A model generated the notes under the pieces. The model was not told where the DNA came from, made no database searches, and saw only the letters and a program-made list of their open reading frames with translations. Shown piece after piece: positions 26,051-34,826 of a stretch of 64,000 bases of DNA. Source of the stretch: Streptomyces antibioticus (GTDB lineage Bacteria > Actinomycetota > Actinomycetes > Streptomycetales > Streptomycetaceae); the NCBI RefSeq assembly GCF_002019855.1, contig NZ_CM007717.1, positions 992,001 to 1,056,000 of the forward strand, read 5' to 3'. A program made the position numbers and the translations under genes. How positions within the stretch are numbered: the stretch's first letter is position 1; the number at the start of each line of letters is the position of its first letter.

Positions 26051-26908
26051 CGGTGTCTTCGGGGCGGCCGGGCTCTGCTGCTTCTGGCTCTGCTGGTTCC
26101 TGTTGAACTCGGCGACGTTCGCCTGGTGTTCCGAGTAGCTCGCCGTGAAGCGGGTGTCACCGGGCTTGACCGTGACGAAGTACAGCCAGTCGCCCGGCGT
26201 GGGGCTGATCGCGGCGCGCAGGGCCTCGTCACCGGGGTTGCCGATCGGCGTCGGCGGCAGTCCCATGCGCTGGTAGGAGTTGTAGGGGCTCTCGATCCGG
26301 GTGTCCGCCTGGGTCGTCTTCAGGGTCGAGCGGTTGAGCGCGTAGTTGATGGTGGAGTCCATCTGGAGGGGCATCCCGCGCTCCAGCCGGTTGAAGATCA
26401 CCCGGGCCACCTTGCCCATGTCCGCCTTGGTGGCGGCCTCGGCCTGGACGAGGCTGGCGATGGTGACGGCCTGGTAGACGTTCATGGAGTTGCGCTGGGC
26501 ACCGGCGGCGATCGGCGCGCCGTTGAACTTCTTGTCGGCGGTGTCGACCATGGCCGTCAGCAGGGACTGGGGAGTCGCCTTCTCCAGCGGGTACGTGGCC
26601 GGGAAGAGGTAGCCCTCCGGGTTGCCGTCCGCGTCGTTCGGCAGCTTCAGGCCGGCCTGCGGCAGTGCCTTGCGGGTGGTGCCGTCGGGCAGGGCGAGCG
26701 CCTTGTCGACGGCCTCGTAGACGCGGCTCGCCCGCCAGCCCTCCGGGATGACGAGCGTGGTCGGCTTCGGCGGCTCCTCCTGACGGTCCGTGCTCAGCAG
26801 CGGCACCGCCACGGCGGTGCCTGCCACGACGGCTCCGGTCGCGATGAGGGCGACCCGGCCCCGGCGCGTCAGTCGAATCGTGCTCCGTGGCGGAGTGTTC
26901 ATCTGCAT
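26048..26908 (-). CDS. MltG-like endolytic transglycosylase
   Basis: A 286-residue membrane-anchored protein of the YceG/MltG family, which cleaves nascent peptidoglycan glycan strands. One N-terminal membrane helix (RVALIATGAVVAGTAVAVPLL) follows a basic stretch. The catalytic domain shows ASLVQAEAATKADMGKVARV, whose glutamate corresponds to the MltG active-site residue, then IFNRLERGMPLQMDSTINYAL and the closing LPPTPIGNPG ... TPGDWLYFV. It is shorter than the canonical actinobacterial MltG, and stands alone rather than beside aroE/ruvX, so it is probably a paralogue. A Gln/Ser/Lys-rich tail ends the protein. The start could also be the ATG two codons later. Confidence 0.9.
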   Translation of the reverse strand: MQMNTPPRSTIRLTRRGRVALIATGAVVAGTAVAVPLLSTDRQEEPPKPTTLVIPEGWRASRVYEAVDKALALPDGTTRKALPQAGLKLPNDADGNPEGYLFPATYPLEKATPQSLLTAMVDTADKKFNGAPIAAGAQRNSMNVYQAVTIASLVQAEAATKADMGKVARVIFNRLERGMPLQMDSTINYALNRSTLKTTQADTRIESPYNSYQRMGLPPTPIGNPGDEALRAAISPTPGDWLYFVTVKPGDTRFTASYSEHQANVAEFNRNQQSQKQQSPAAPKTP

Positions 26909-26961
26909 GCGGGCACGCTAACCCTCATATCGCCACAATTCCGGCATCACCGGGCGTATTT

Positions 26962-28740
26962 TCATCTTGTCGGCTCCATGGTCGGCTCACGTCGGGCGTC
27001 CCGACGCAGCAGCGCCGCGTACCGCCCGTCCCGCGTCAGCAGTTCCTCGTGCGTCCCCCGTTCGGCGACCCGTCCGGCGTCGAGGACCACGATCTGGTCG
27101 GCGTCGCGGACCGTGGACAGCCGGTGGGCGATGGTGAGCGTGGTGCGGTCGGCCGAGAGCGCGTCGATGGCGTCCTGCACGGCGTGCTCGGTGCGGGTGT
27201 CCAGGGCGCTGGTCGCCTCGTCGAGGATCAGCACCGGCGGGTCGCGCAGGATGGTGCGGGCGATCGCCAGGCGCTGCTTCTCCCCACCGGAGAAGCGGTG
27301 GCCGCGTTCGCCGACGACCGTGTCGTAGCCGTCGGGCAGGGCCGCGATGTGGTCGTGGATCTGCGCCGCGCGGGCCGCCGCGTGCAGTTCCTCGTCGGTG
27401 GCGTCCGGCTTGGCGAAGCGCAGGTTGTCGGCGACGGTCGCGTGGAAGAGGTACGTCTCCTGCGAGACCACGCCGACCGCGCGGGCGAGGGTGTCGAAGT
27501 CGAGGTCGCGCACGTCGACGCCGTCCAGGGTGACCCGGCCGCCGGTGACGTCGTACAGCCGCGGCACGAGGTGGCCCAGCGTGGACTTGCCCGCGCCGGT
27601 GGAGCCGACGACCGCGAGACTGCCGCCGGCGGGGACGGTCACGTCGATGCCGTCGAGGACGGGGGCGCCCTGGTCGTCGTAGGCGAACGTGGTGTTCTCG
27701 AAGCGGACCTCGCCCTTCACCTGGTCGAGGTGGACCGGGTCGGGCCGTTCGGTGATGTCCACGGGCAGGTCGAGGTACTCGAAGATGCGCTGGAAGAGCG
27801 CCAGGGAGGTCTGGATCTGCACACCGGTCGCCATCAGGCTCACGGCGGGCCGGAACAGGCCCTGCTGGAGGGAGACGAAGGCGACGATCGTGCCGAGCGA
27901 GACGGCGGGGCCGCCGAGCTGGAGCGCGAGACCCGCGGTCCAGTAGATGAACGCCGGCATCGCGGCCATCACGATCGTGATCACGGACATGCGCCAGCGT
28001 CCGGCCATGTTCGAGCGCACCTCGAGGTCGACGAGCCGCTCGGACTCGTCGGCGAACGTGCGCGTGAGGGAGTCGGCGCGGCCCATGGTGCGGCCGAGCA
28101 GGATGCCGCTGACCGACAGCGACTCGGTGACCGTGGCGGCCATCGCGGCCATCTGCTTCTGCCGCTCGGTGGTGATCTTCCTGCGCTCGTCGCCGACCCG
28201 GCGGCTGATCCAGACGAACACCGGGAGCAGGACAAGGGAGACGACGGTCAGCCGCCAGTCGAGGGCGATCATCGCGACGACGGTGGCGACCACGCTGGTG
28301 AAGTTGGAGACCAGGGAGGTCGCCGTGGAGGTGACGGTGGCCTGCATGCCGCCGATGTCGTTGGCGATGCGGGACTGCACCTCGCCGGTGCGGGTGCGGG
28401 TGAAGAAGGCCAGCGACATGCGCTGGAGCCGGCCGTAGACGGCGGTGCGCAGATCGTGCATGACGCGCTGGCCGACGGTCGTGGAGATCAGGGTCTGGAG
28501 CACGCCGAAGACGCTGCTGAGGACGGCGCTGAGGATCATGCCGAGGGCGAGGAGGCTCAGCAGGCCGGTGCGGCCCTCGGGGATCGCGACGTCGAGGATC
28601 TCCCTCAGCAGGAAGGGCGTGGCGACCGAGACCAGCGAGGAGGCGCCGACCAGCAGGCCGACGACCGCGAGCCGGCCACGGTAGGGACGGAACAGCCGCA
28701 GGATGCGGCGCACCTGGGGATCGGGTTTGTCGGGCTTCAT
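26962..28740 (-). CDS. ABC exporter, fused membrane and ATPase domains
   Basis: A 592-residue half-transporter of the type IV exporter class. Six membrane segments fill residues 1-320 and the ATPase domain follows: Walker A GSTGAGKST, Q-loop VVSQETYLF, signature FSGGEKQRLAIAR, Walker B VLILDEATSALD and switch IAHRLST. All catalytic residues are intact, so a functional homodimer is expected, probably exporting a lipid, drug or peptide. TAGGAG stands just before the ATG at 28740. The divergent marR gene and the interlocked operator between them suggest induction by a small molecule that the pump removes. Confidence 0.93.
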   Translation of the reverse strand: MKPDKPDPQVRRILRLFRPYRGRLAVVGLLVGASSLVSVATPFLLREILDVAIPEGRTGLLSLLALGMILSAVLSSVFGVLQTLISTTVGQRVMHDLRTAVYGRLQRMSLAFFTRTRTGEVQSRIANDIGGMQATVTSTATSLVSNFTSVVATVVAMIALDWRLTVVSLVLLPVFVWISRRVGDERRKITTERQKQMAAMAATVTESLSVSGILLGRTMGRADSLTRTFADESERLVDLEVRSNMAGRWRMSVITIVMAAMPAFIYWTAGLALQLGGPAVSLGTIVAFVSLQQGLFRPAVSLMATGVQIQTSLALFQRIFEYLDLPVDITERPDPVHLDQVKGEVRFENTTFAYDDQGAPVLDGIDVTVPAGGSLAVVGSTGAGKSTLGHLVPRLYDVTGGRVTLDGVDVRDLDFDTLARAVGVVSQETYLFHATVADNLRFAKPDATDEELHAAARAAQIHDHIAALPDGYDTVVGERGHRFSGGEKQRLAIARTILRDPPVLILDEATSALDTRTEHAVQDAIDALSADRTTLTIAHRLSTVRDADQIVVLDAGRVAERGTHEELLTRDGRYAALLRRDARREPTMEPTR

Positions 28741-28775
28741 GGGCTCCTACGGTGATGTGAGAACGAAGACTTGCG

Positions 28776-28808
28776 GAGCATAGCTCATTGTTACCTATGC
28801 TCACAATG
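28776..28808. promoter_or_regulatory. Interlocked MarR-type operators
   Basis: Two inverted repeats overlap in the 93-base divergent spacer: GAGCATAG (28776-28783) with CTATGCTC (28795-28802), and CATTGT (28786-28791) with ACAATG (28803-28808). Both have an 11-bp spacer, and each repeat has one arm inside the other's spacer. This is the probable binding site of the adjacent MarR regulator, controlling both the exporter and its own gene. Confidence 0.7.
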
Positions 28809-28833
28809 AACGTGGTCCTGATATTGTTCCCGC

Positions 28834-29283
28834 ATGACCACGCCCGATCCCGACGGCCCGCTCACGGAGCAGTTGCTGCGCTTCACCCGCCGGGTGCACC
28901 GGATCCAGAAGCACCACCTCCAGCAGCGCGGCCTGGGCATCACTCCGGCCCAGTCCCGGCTGCTGCGCACGCTGGCCCACTACGACGCGCCGCCGCGGAT
29001 GGCCGATCTCGCCGAACGGCTGGAGGTGGTCCCGCGCGCCGTGACGACCCTGGTCGACGCGCTGGAGGCGGGCGGGCGGGTGCGCCGGGTGCCGGATCCG
29101 ACCAACCGGCGGGTGATCCGGATCGAACTGACCCCGTCCGGACACGAGGCCCTGCGCGAGCTGCACGCGGCCCGCCGGTCGGCGGCGGCAGAGATCCTCG
29201 CCCCCCTGACGGGCGAACAGCGCGAGGTGCTCGGCGGGCTGCTGGACACGCTGATCGACGGGGGTGCGGTGCGGGGGTGCTGA
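28834..29283 (+). CDS. MarR-family transcriptional regulator
   Basis: A 149-residue winged-helix regulator. The DNA-binding domain runs from ITPAQSRLLRTLAHYDAP through MADLAERLEVVPRAVTTLVDALEAGG (recognition helix) to the wing RRVPDPTNRRVIRIELTPSG. The terminal helices provide the dimer interface. It is divergent from the ABC exporter gene with an interlocked palindrome between them, so repression of both genes is the likely arrangement. No ribosome binding site precedes the ATG, and TATTGT at 28822-28827 is placed as a -10 box for a transcript starting at or next to the ATG, so the mRNA may be leaderless. The effector is unknown. Confidence 0.92.
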   Translation: MTTPDPDGPLTEQLLRFTRRVHRIQKHHLQQRGLGITPAQSRLLRTLAHYDAPPRMADLAERLEVVPRAVTTLVDALEAGGRVRRVPDPTNRRVIRIELTPSGHEALRELHAARRSAAAEILAPLTGEQREVLGGLLDTLIDGGAVRGC

Positions 29284-29354
29284 GACGGCAGAAGGTGCCG
29301 GGTGCTGAGGCGGTAGAAAGTGCGGGGGCGCTGAGGCGGTAGAAGGTGCGGGGC
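29279..29354. repeat. 25-26-nt tandem repeat after marR
   Basis: Three imperfect copies of a unit like GCTGAGGCGGTAGAAGGTGC plus GGGGC (29279-29303, 29304-29329, 29330-29354). The first copy contains the stop codon of the MarR gene; the third ends ten bases before the stop of the convergent L,D-transpeptidase gene. They fill nearly the whole spacer. Confidence 0.85.
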
Positions 29355-29363
29355 CGGCGAGAG

Positions 29364-30095
29364 CTACGCCTTCAGTGCCGCCCGGTCCCCCATCAGGACC
29401 ACCGGGTGCCGGGCCGGGTCGAGGGTGCGCAGGAGGTACTCCATCGCCGGGCGGGGCATGCTGACGCACGCCGACGTGCCGCTGCCGTGGTCCAGATGGA
29501 GCCAGATCCCGCCACCTTTCTCCTCGCCGGCGGGCCGCTCCGGGTCGTCGGGCGGATTGCCCGGGACGCGGTTGTAGTCGATCGCGATGACGTAGTCGAA
29601 GTCGTGCCAGTGCGACCGCTCCCACCAGCGCGGCGCCGCGAAGTCGTCCGAGCGGGTGTACGGCAGACGGGTGCCGGGGTCGGCGAGGACACCGCCCGCG
29701 TCGCTCAGCGTGAACACCCCGACGGGACTGCGCTCGTCCCCCACGTGATGGTCGGGCGTCCAGCCGTTCTTGCCGTTGTGCCCCCGCCAGTCGCGCACCC
29801 GCTCCCAGAGGCGGCCCCGTTTGGTGTAGAGGACGACGGTCGCCTTCGCGGAGTCCTCGTCGTCGCCGTACACGGCCACGACCTGGCGGGAGTCGGCGGG
29901 GATCCGGCTCTGCCAGCGGTCGCCGACGTCCGGGATCCGGGCCGACGCGGCCGTGGCCCGCGCGGCGCCGCCGCTCCCGGCACGTGTGCCCGTCCGGTCC
30001 GCGCCGCAGGCGGAGAGCGCGGGGAGAGCAGTGAGAAGAAATGCGCAGGCCGCCGCCCATCCGGCTGTCCCGCGCCGTACACCACCAGGTCGCAT
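29364..30095 (-). CDS. L,D-transpeptidase-family lipoprotein
   Basis: A 243-residue exported protein. A signal peptide of about 30 residues ends in LSAC, a lipobox-like cleavage site. The YkuD-type catalytic domain has the active-site HGSGTSACVSM with His203 and Cys210, matching the HxxxTxxCVS pattern of this family, preceded by SPVGVFTLSDAGG. Such enzymes form 3-3 cross-links in peptidoglycan or related amide links on the outer face of the membrane. Members with this layout in streptomycetes lack the Ig-like domain of the mycobacterial LdtMt2 type. It converges on marR and diverges from the two-gene ABC exporter. Confidence 0.85.
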   Translation of the reverse strand: MRPGGVRRGTAGWAAACAFLLTALPALSACGADRTGTRAGSGGAARATAASARIPDVGDRWQSRIPADSRQVVAVYGDDEDSAKATVVLYTKRGRLWERVRDWRGHNGKNGWTPDHHVGDERSPVGVFTLSDAGGVLADPGTRLPYTRSDDFAAPRWWERSHWHDFDYVIAIDYNRVPGNPPDDPERPAGEEKGGGIWLHLDHGSGTSACVSMPRPAMEYLLRTLDPARHPVVLMGDRAALKA

Positions 30096-30303
30096 CCGCC
30101 CATGCTCGCACCACTTTCCGTGCTTTCACGGCAGGTTGCGGGCGGCCGTGCCGCGTCGGACGACCGCCGGATCCGGTCGGCGTCACGGAAAACCGGTTGA
30201 TTTCGACGACGCTACGACGCGAACCTTTCACGGTTTGTTGCCGCGCCATCTCACCCATCTCTCGCCCTCCTCTCACCCTCCTGACACGAGCCACTGGGAC
30301 GTC

Positions 30304-32151
30304 ATGCAGATCCAAGACCTTCCGTACCCCGACCCGGGTGTGCCGGACGTACGCTCGGGAGCCCGCTTTCTGTGGTGGCTCGGCCGCAACCAGCTCGGCG
30401 GCCAGCTCAAGGCGCTGGCCTGGGGCATGCTGCACTTCGTCGCCGTCTCCGCCCTGCCCTTCTGCGTCGGGTTCGCCATCGAGGCCGTCGTGGACCGGTC
30501 CGGCAGCCGACTGGCCGTCACCGGCGGGCTGATGGTGCTGTGCGGTACCGCCACCGCGATCGGGGACACCTTCCTGCACCGCGCCGCCGTCACCAACTGG
30601 ATCACCGCCGCCGCCCGGGTGCAGCAGCTCCTCGCCCGCAAGGCGTCCCTGCTGGGCTCGGCGCTGACCCGGCGGGTCGCGGCCGGCGAGGTCGTCGCCG
30701 TGTCCACCGGGGACGTCGAGAAGATCGGCTGGTTCGTGGAGGCCGTCTCCCGGTTCACCGCCGCGGCCCTCACCGTCGTGCTGGTCGTGGTCGGACTCGT
30801 CGTCTACCAGCCGGCACTCGGCGTCGTGGTGGCCGTGGGACTGCCCGTCCTCGCGCTCGCGGTGCTGCCGCTGCTGCCGCCCGCGACCCGCCGCGCCGAC
30901 TTCCAGCGCGAGAAGGCCGGACGGGCCACCGAACTCGCCTCCGACACCGTCGCCGGCCTGCGGGTGCTGCGCGGCATCGGCGGCGAGGACCTGTTCCTCG
31001 ACCGCTACCGCGAGGCATCCCAGGAGGTGCGGCACGCCGCCGTGCGCAGTGCCCGCATGTGGTCCCTGATCAGCGCCATCCAGGTCCTGCTGCCCGGCCT
31101 GCTCCTGATCGCGGTCGTCTGGCACGGCGTCCGGCTGGCCCGCGAGGGCCGCATCTCCGTCGGTGAACTGGTCACCGTCTACAGCTCCGTCATGGTCCTC
31201 ACCTACCCTCTTCGGCACTTCGAGGAGATCGCGATGGCCTACTCCTTCTCCCGGCCGTCGGCCCGGCGCGCCGCGCGCGTGCTGTCCCTGGAGCGGGCCA
31301 CGGACGCCGGCGGATCCCGCACGGCCGGCCTGCCCGCCGGAGACCTGTACGACCCGGCCACCGGACTGCTCGCCCCCACCGGCCGGCTGACGGCCGTGGT
31401 GTGCGGCGACCCGGACGCGGCGGGCCGGCTGGCGGAACGGCTGGGCGGGCACCCCGCGCAGGACGACGGCCCGTCCGTGCTGCTCGGCGGGGTGCCGCTG
31501 GACGAGCTGCCGCTCGACTCCGCGCGCACCGCCGTCCTCGTCCAGGACAAGGATCCGGTGCTGCTGTCCGGTTCCCTGCGCGAGCTGCTCGACGTGCCCG
31601 CCTCGGGTGCCGTGGAGCCCTCGGCCGCGCTGGCCGCCGCCCAGTGCGGGGACGTGCTGGACGCGCTCGTCCAGGGTTCGCTGGACGCCGACGACCCGCT
31701 GGACGCGCTGATCACCGAGCGCGGCCGCTCGCTCTCCGGCGGCCAGCGGCAACGGCTCGCCCTGGCCCGGTCGCTGCTCACCGACCCCGAGGTGCTCGTC
31801 CTGGACGAACCCACCTCGGCCGTCGACTCGCACACCGAGGCACGGATCGCCGACGGCGTACGGGAGCTGCGGGCCGGGCGCACCACGCTCGTGTTCACCT
31901 CGTCACCCCTGCTCCTGGACCGGGCGGACCGGGTGGTCCTGGTGCACGAGGGCGAGGTCGCCGCGGTCGGCGCGCACCGCGAACTGCTGCACACCGAGCC
32001 CCGGTACCGGGCCGTCGTGACCCGGGAGACCGACGAGGAGAAGGCGCTCGACGGTGGACCGGCGGCGCTGGACGGCACGGGACTGCGCCGGCTCGACGCG
32101 CTGGACGAGAAGAACCTGAACGCGCTGGAAGAGATCGAGGAGACGGCATGA
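30304..32151 (+). CDS. ABC exporter subunit A, degenerate Walker A
   Basis: A 615-residue half-transporter: six membrane segments in residues 30-300, then an ATPase domain. The signature LSGGQRQRLALAR and Walker B VLVLDEPTSAVD are intact, but Walker A reads CGDPDAAGRLA with no GKST lysine, and the switch histidine is replaced by serine (LVFTSSPLL). This domain can donate a signature to its partner but cannot form an active site itself. The ATG at 30304 follows a modest GGGAC. The C-terminal 40 residues are charged and end NALEEIEETA. The stop overlaps the ATG of subunit B (ATGA). It forms an obligate heterodimer with that product; substrate unknown. Confidence 0.92.
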   Translation: MQIQDLPYPDPGVPDVRSGARFLWWLGRNQLGGQLKALAWGMLHFVAVSALPFCVGFAIEAVVDRSGSRLAVTGGLMVLCGTATAIGDTFLHRAAVTNWITAAARVQQLLARKASLLGSALTRRVAAGEVVAVSTGDVEKIGWFVEAVSRFTAAALTVVLVVVGLVVYQPALGVVVAVGLPVLALAVLPLLPPATRRADFQREKAGRATELASDTVAGLRVLRGIGGEDLFLDRYREASQEVRHAAVRSARMWSLISAIQVLLPGLLLIAVVWHGVRLAREGRISVGELVTVYSSVMVLTYPLRHFEEIAMAYSFSRPSARRAARVLSLERATDAGGSRTAGLPAGDLYDPATGLLAPTGRLTAVVCGDPDAAGRLAERLGGHPAQDDGPSVLLGGVPLDELPLDSARTAVLVQDKDPVLLSGSLRELLDVPASGAVEPSAALAAAQCGDVLDALVQGSLDADDPLDALITERGRSLSGGQRQRLALARSLLTDPEVLVLDEPTSAVDSHTEARIADGVRELRAGRTTLVFTSSPLLLDRADRVVLVHEGEVAAVGAHRELLHTEPRYRAVVTRETDEEKALDGGPAALDGTGLRRLDALDEKNLNALEEIEETA

Positions 32152-33929
32152 TCGGCGTGGCACCGCCCGCCTACGACCCGGCGGCACCGACGACGGCGAG
32201 CACCCTGCCGGTGGGCGCCCCCGCGACCGTGCGCGGCTACGTGGCCGAGCTGCTCCGCAGGCACCGGCGTGCCTTCCTCGTCCTGCTGGTCGTCAACACG
32301 GTCGCCACGGTGGCGTCCATGGTGGGCCCCTGGCTCTTGGGCGACCTCGTGGAACGGCTGTCGGACGGAGCGCGCGAACTCCATCTGGGGTTCACCACCA
32401 CGCTGTTCGTGCTCGCCCTCGTCGTGCAGGCGGCCTTCGTGCGCCAGGTGCGGCTGCGCGGCGCGATGCTCGGCGAGCGGATGCTGGCCGATCTGCGCGA
32501 GGACTTCCTCGTCCGCTCGGTGCGGCTGCCGCCGGGCGTCCTGGAGCGGGCCGGCACGGGTGATCTGCTGTCCCGCATCACCACGGACATCGACCGGCTG
32601 GCCAACGCGATGCGCGAGGCCGTGCCGCAGCTCACCATCGGCGTGATGTGGGCGGGGCTGCTGCTCGGCGGACTCGTCGTCATGGCACCGCCGCTGGCCC
32701 CGGCCGTCCTCCTCGCCGTCCCGCTGCTGGTGGTCGGCTGCCGCTGGTACTTCAAGCGGGCGCCGGCCGGCTACCGCTCCGAGGCCGCCGGTTACGCCGC
32801 CGTGGCCGCCGCGCTCGCCGAGACCGTGGACGCCGGGCACACCGTCGAGGCCCACCGCCTCGGCGACCGCCGAATCGCCCTGTCCGAGCTGCGGATCCGG
32901 CAGTGGACGGCGTGGGAGCGCTACACCCTGTGGCTGCGGTCGATCCTCTTCCCGGTCATCAACCTGGTGCATGTCACCGTGCTGGGGTCGGTCCTGGTCC
33001 TCGGCGGAGTGTTCGTCCTGCACGGCTGGATCGACGTCGGCCAGCTCACCACCGGTGCCCTGCTGGCGCAGATGCTCGTCGACCCGGTCAACCTGATCCT
33101 GCGCTGGTACGACGAACTCCAGGTGGCGCAGGTGTCGCTGGCCCGGCTCGTCGGGGTCCGCGACATCGAGCCGGACGGCGGCGACTCCGGGCTGGCGCCG
33201 GACGGCCGGGACGTGCACGCCGACGGGGTCCACTTCGGGTACCGCGAGGGTGTCGACGTGCTGCGCAAGGTGTCGCTGGAGGTCGCCCCCGGCACCCGGC
33301 TGGCGCTGGTCGGCCCCTCGGGTGCGGGCAAGTCCACGCTGGGCCGACTCCTTGCCGGCATCTACGCGCCCCGCGACGGCCGGGTCACTCTCGGCGGCGC
33401 CGAACTGTCCCGGATGACCGCCGAACGGGTCCGCTCCCATGTGGCGCTCGTCAACCAGGAGCACCACGTCTTCGTCGGCACCCTCCGCGACAACCTCCGG
33501 CTGGCCCGGACCGGCGCCGAGGACGCCGAGCTGTGGGCGGCGCTCGGCGCGGTCGACGCGGACGGATGGGCGCGCGCCCTGGACGACGGCCTGGACACCG
33601 AGGTCGGCTCCGGAGGGGCCACGCTCACCCCGGCGCAGGCCCAGCAGATCGCCCTGGCCCGGCTGGTCCTCGCCGATCCGCACACGCTGGTCCTGGACGA
33701 GGCGACCTCGCTGCTCGACCCGCGTGCCGCCCGGCACCTGGAACGGTCGCTCGCCCGTGTCCTGGACGGCCGGACCGTCGTCGCCATCGCCCACCGTCTG
33801 CACACCGCGCACGACGCCGACGTCATCGCCGTCGTCGAGAACGGCCGCATCAGCGAGCTGGGCAGCCACACGGAGCTGGTGGAGGCGGACGGCGCGTACG
33901 CGGCCCTCTGGCGGTCCTGGCACGGGTGA
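32148..33929 (+). CDS. ABC exporter subunit B, degenerate signature
   Basis: A 593-residue half-transporter with six membrane segments and an ATPase domain. Walker A (GPSGAGKST), Walker B (TLVLDEATSLLD) and the switch histidine (IAHRL) are intact, but the signature is LTPAQAQQIALAR instead of LSGGQ. Together with subunit A this makes one complete ATP site (A's signature with B's Walker motifs) and one fully degenerate site, as in asymmetric heterodimeric exporters such as TM287/288. The overlap with the upstream stop indicates coupled synthesis. The N-terminal 20 residues are Ala/Pro/Thr-rich and cytoplasmic. Confidence 0.92.
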   Translation: MIGVAPPAYDPAAPTTASTLPVGAPATVRGYVAELLRRHRRAFLVLLVVNTVATVASMVGPWLLGDLVERLSDGARELHLGFTTTLFVLALVVQAAFVRQVRLRGAMLGERMLADLREDFLVRSVRLPPGVLERAGTGDLLSRITTDIDRLANAMREAVPQLTIGVMWAGLLLGGLVVMAPPLAPAVLLAVPLLVVGCRWYFKRAPAGYRSEAAGYAAVAAALAETVDAGHTVEAHRLGDRRIALSELRIRQWTAWERYTLWLRSILFPVINLVHVTVLGSVLVLGGVFVLHGWIDVGQLTTGALLAQMLVDPVNLILRWYDELQVAQVSLARLVGVRDIEPDGGDSGLAPDGRDVHADGVHFGYREGVDVLRKVSLEVAPGTRLALVGPSGAGKSTLGRLLAGIYAPRDGRVTLGGAELSRMTAERVRSHVALVNQEHHVFVGTLRDNLRLARTGAEDAELWAALGAVDADGWARALDDGLDTEVGSGGATLTPAQAQQIALARLVLADPHTLVLDEATSLLDPRAARHLERSLARVLDGRTVVAIAHRLHTAHDADVIAVVENGRISELGSHTELVEADGAYAALWRSWHG

Positions 33930-34286
33930 CGGGGGAACGGGAGGAGCCGATCCGGGCGCGGCCGATGAGGGTGGCGGAGAAACGGGCAGACCCGCCCCGG
34001 GCCCGGCCGACGGGCATGGAGCGGTAGCGGGAAGACCCGGTCCGGGCCCGGCCGTCCGAGGTCGCGGGGATGGGTGCTCCGGGGCGGTCGGCCGGGGTAC
34101 CCGGGGCGCGGGCGTGGCGTCTGGCGTTGCGCGGTGCCGAAGCGTGATGGAACGCTGGATAACGGCACCCGAGCGGGAGCCGGCCGGAACCCGGCCGACG
34201 CGCACCCCGCCCGACCTGTGCCCCGTACGGCGGTGCCGCACCGCCGGCCACGGTGAGAACGGGCCCGTCACCCCCTGGAGGTACCC
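33930..34286. other. Long spacer with a tandem repeat
   Basis: This 357-base stretch holds the 45-nt tandem repeat (33936-34070). The remaining 216 bases have no coding frame I would defend, no hairpin of note, and only the GGAGG ribosome binding site of the next gene (34277-34281). Confidence 0.6.
33936..34070. repeat. 45-nt tandem repeat, three copies
   Basis: Three diverged copies (33936-33980, 33981-34025, 34026-34070), each opening with CGGGA or CGGGC and carrying a core close to GACCCGGTCCGGGCCCGGCC. The array begins seven bases after the stop of exporter subunit B. Each core contains or nearly contains the palindrome CCGGGCCCGG. There are no unique spacers, so it is not CRISPR. Confidence 0.85.
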
Positions 34287-34757
34287 GTGAACAGCGCCGA
34301 CGGATGGGGGGACGACGTCTACCAGCCCGACTCCTCCGACGTCCAGGACGACGCCGGGCTGCTCGACGCGGAGGACACCCTCGTGAACGACGGTGTCGAG
34401 GACCCTCTCGATCGCGGCTGGTCCCCTCCGGAGCGGCCCTGGGCCGTGGAGCACACCGGGGTGACGGCCGCCGAGCGCCGGGAGGGCGAGACGCTGGACC
34501 AGCGGCTCTCGGAGGAAGTGCCCGATCTCGCCGTACCGGACGGGGACGGCCTCGGCGACTGCGACGGCACCGACGGGGAACTCCTCGACAACGAGGTGGG
34601 CGCGGCCCGCTCCGGCCGTCTCGTGGCGCCCGACGAGGGCACCCACGAGGACGAGGAGAGCGCGCTGGTCGCCACCGACGTGGGGATCGACGGCGCCGCC
34701 GCCTCCGCCGAGGAGGCCGCGATGCACATCGTCGACGAGGACGCCCTGTCCGGCTGA
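34287..34757 (+). CDS. DUF5709 domain protein
   Basis: A 156-residue, strongly acidic, probably largely unstructured protein matching actinobacterial DUF5709. Typical features are the opening DDVYQPDSSDVQDDAGLLDAED, a central RPWAVEHTGVTAAERREGETL and LSEEVPDL, and the closing EEAAMHIVDED. The function is unknown. Start is GTG 34287 with GGAGG five bases upstream. It stands between the ABC exporter and rpmE2 with spacers on both sides, so it is likely its own unit. Confidence 0.85.
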   Translation: MNSADGWGDDVYQPDSSDVQDDAGLLDAEDTLVNDGVEDPLDRGWSPPERPWAVEHTGVTAAERREGETLDQRLSEEVPDLAVPDGDGLGDCDGTDGELLDNEVGAARSGRLVAPDEGTHEDEESALVATDVGIDGAAASAEEAAMHIVDEDALSG

Positions 34758-34826
34758 CCCGGCCGTCCCCGGCCGGGCCGTGCCCGTTCCGCCGACGGCG
34801 CACGAGACGACGCACGAGGAGCATCC

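Noticed and set aside
33936..34070. CRISPR array
   Set aside because: Three tandem copies have no unique spacers between them and there are no cas genes.
34147..34290. Small reading frame upstream of the DUF5709 gene
   Set aside because: No ribosome binding site, biased composition and no recognisable sequence; it runs past the GTG start of the next gene.
34758..34826. Zur box before rpmE2
   Set aside because: Expected for a zinc-free L31, but no AT-rich palindrome of that type is visible in the spacer.
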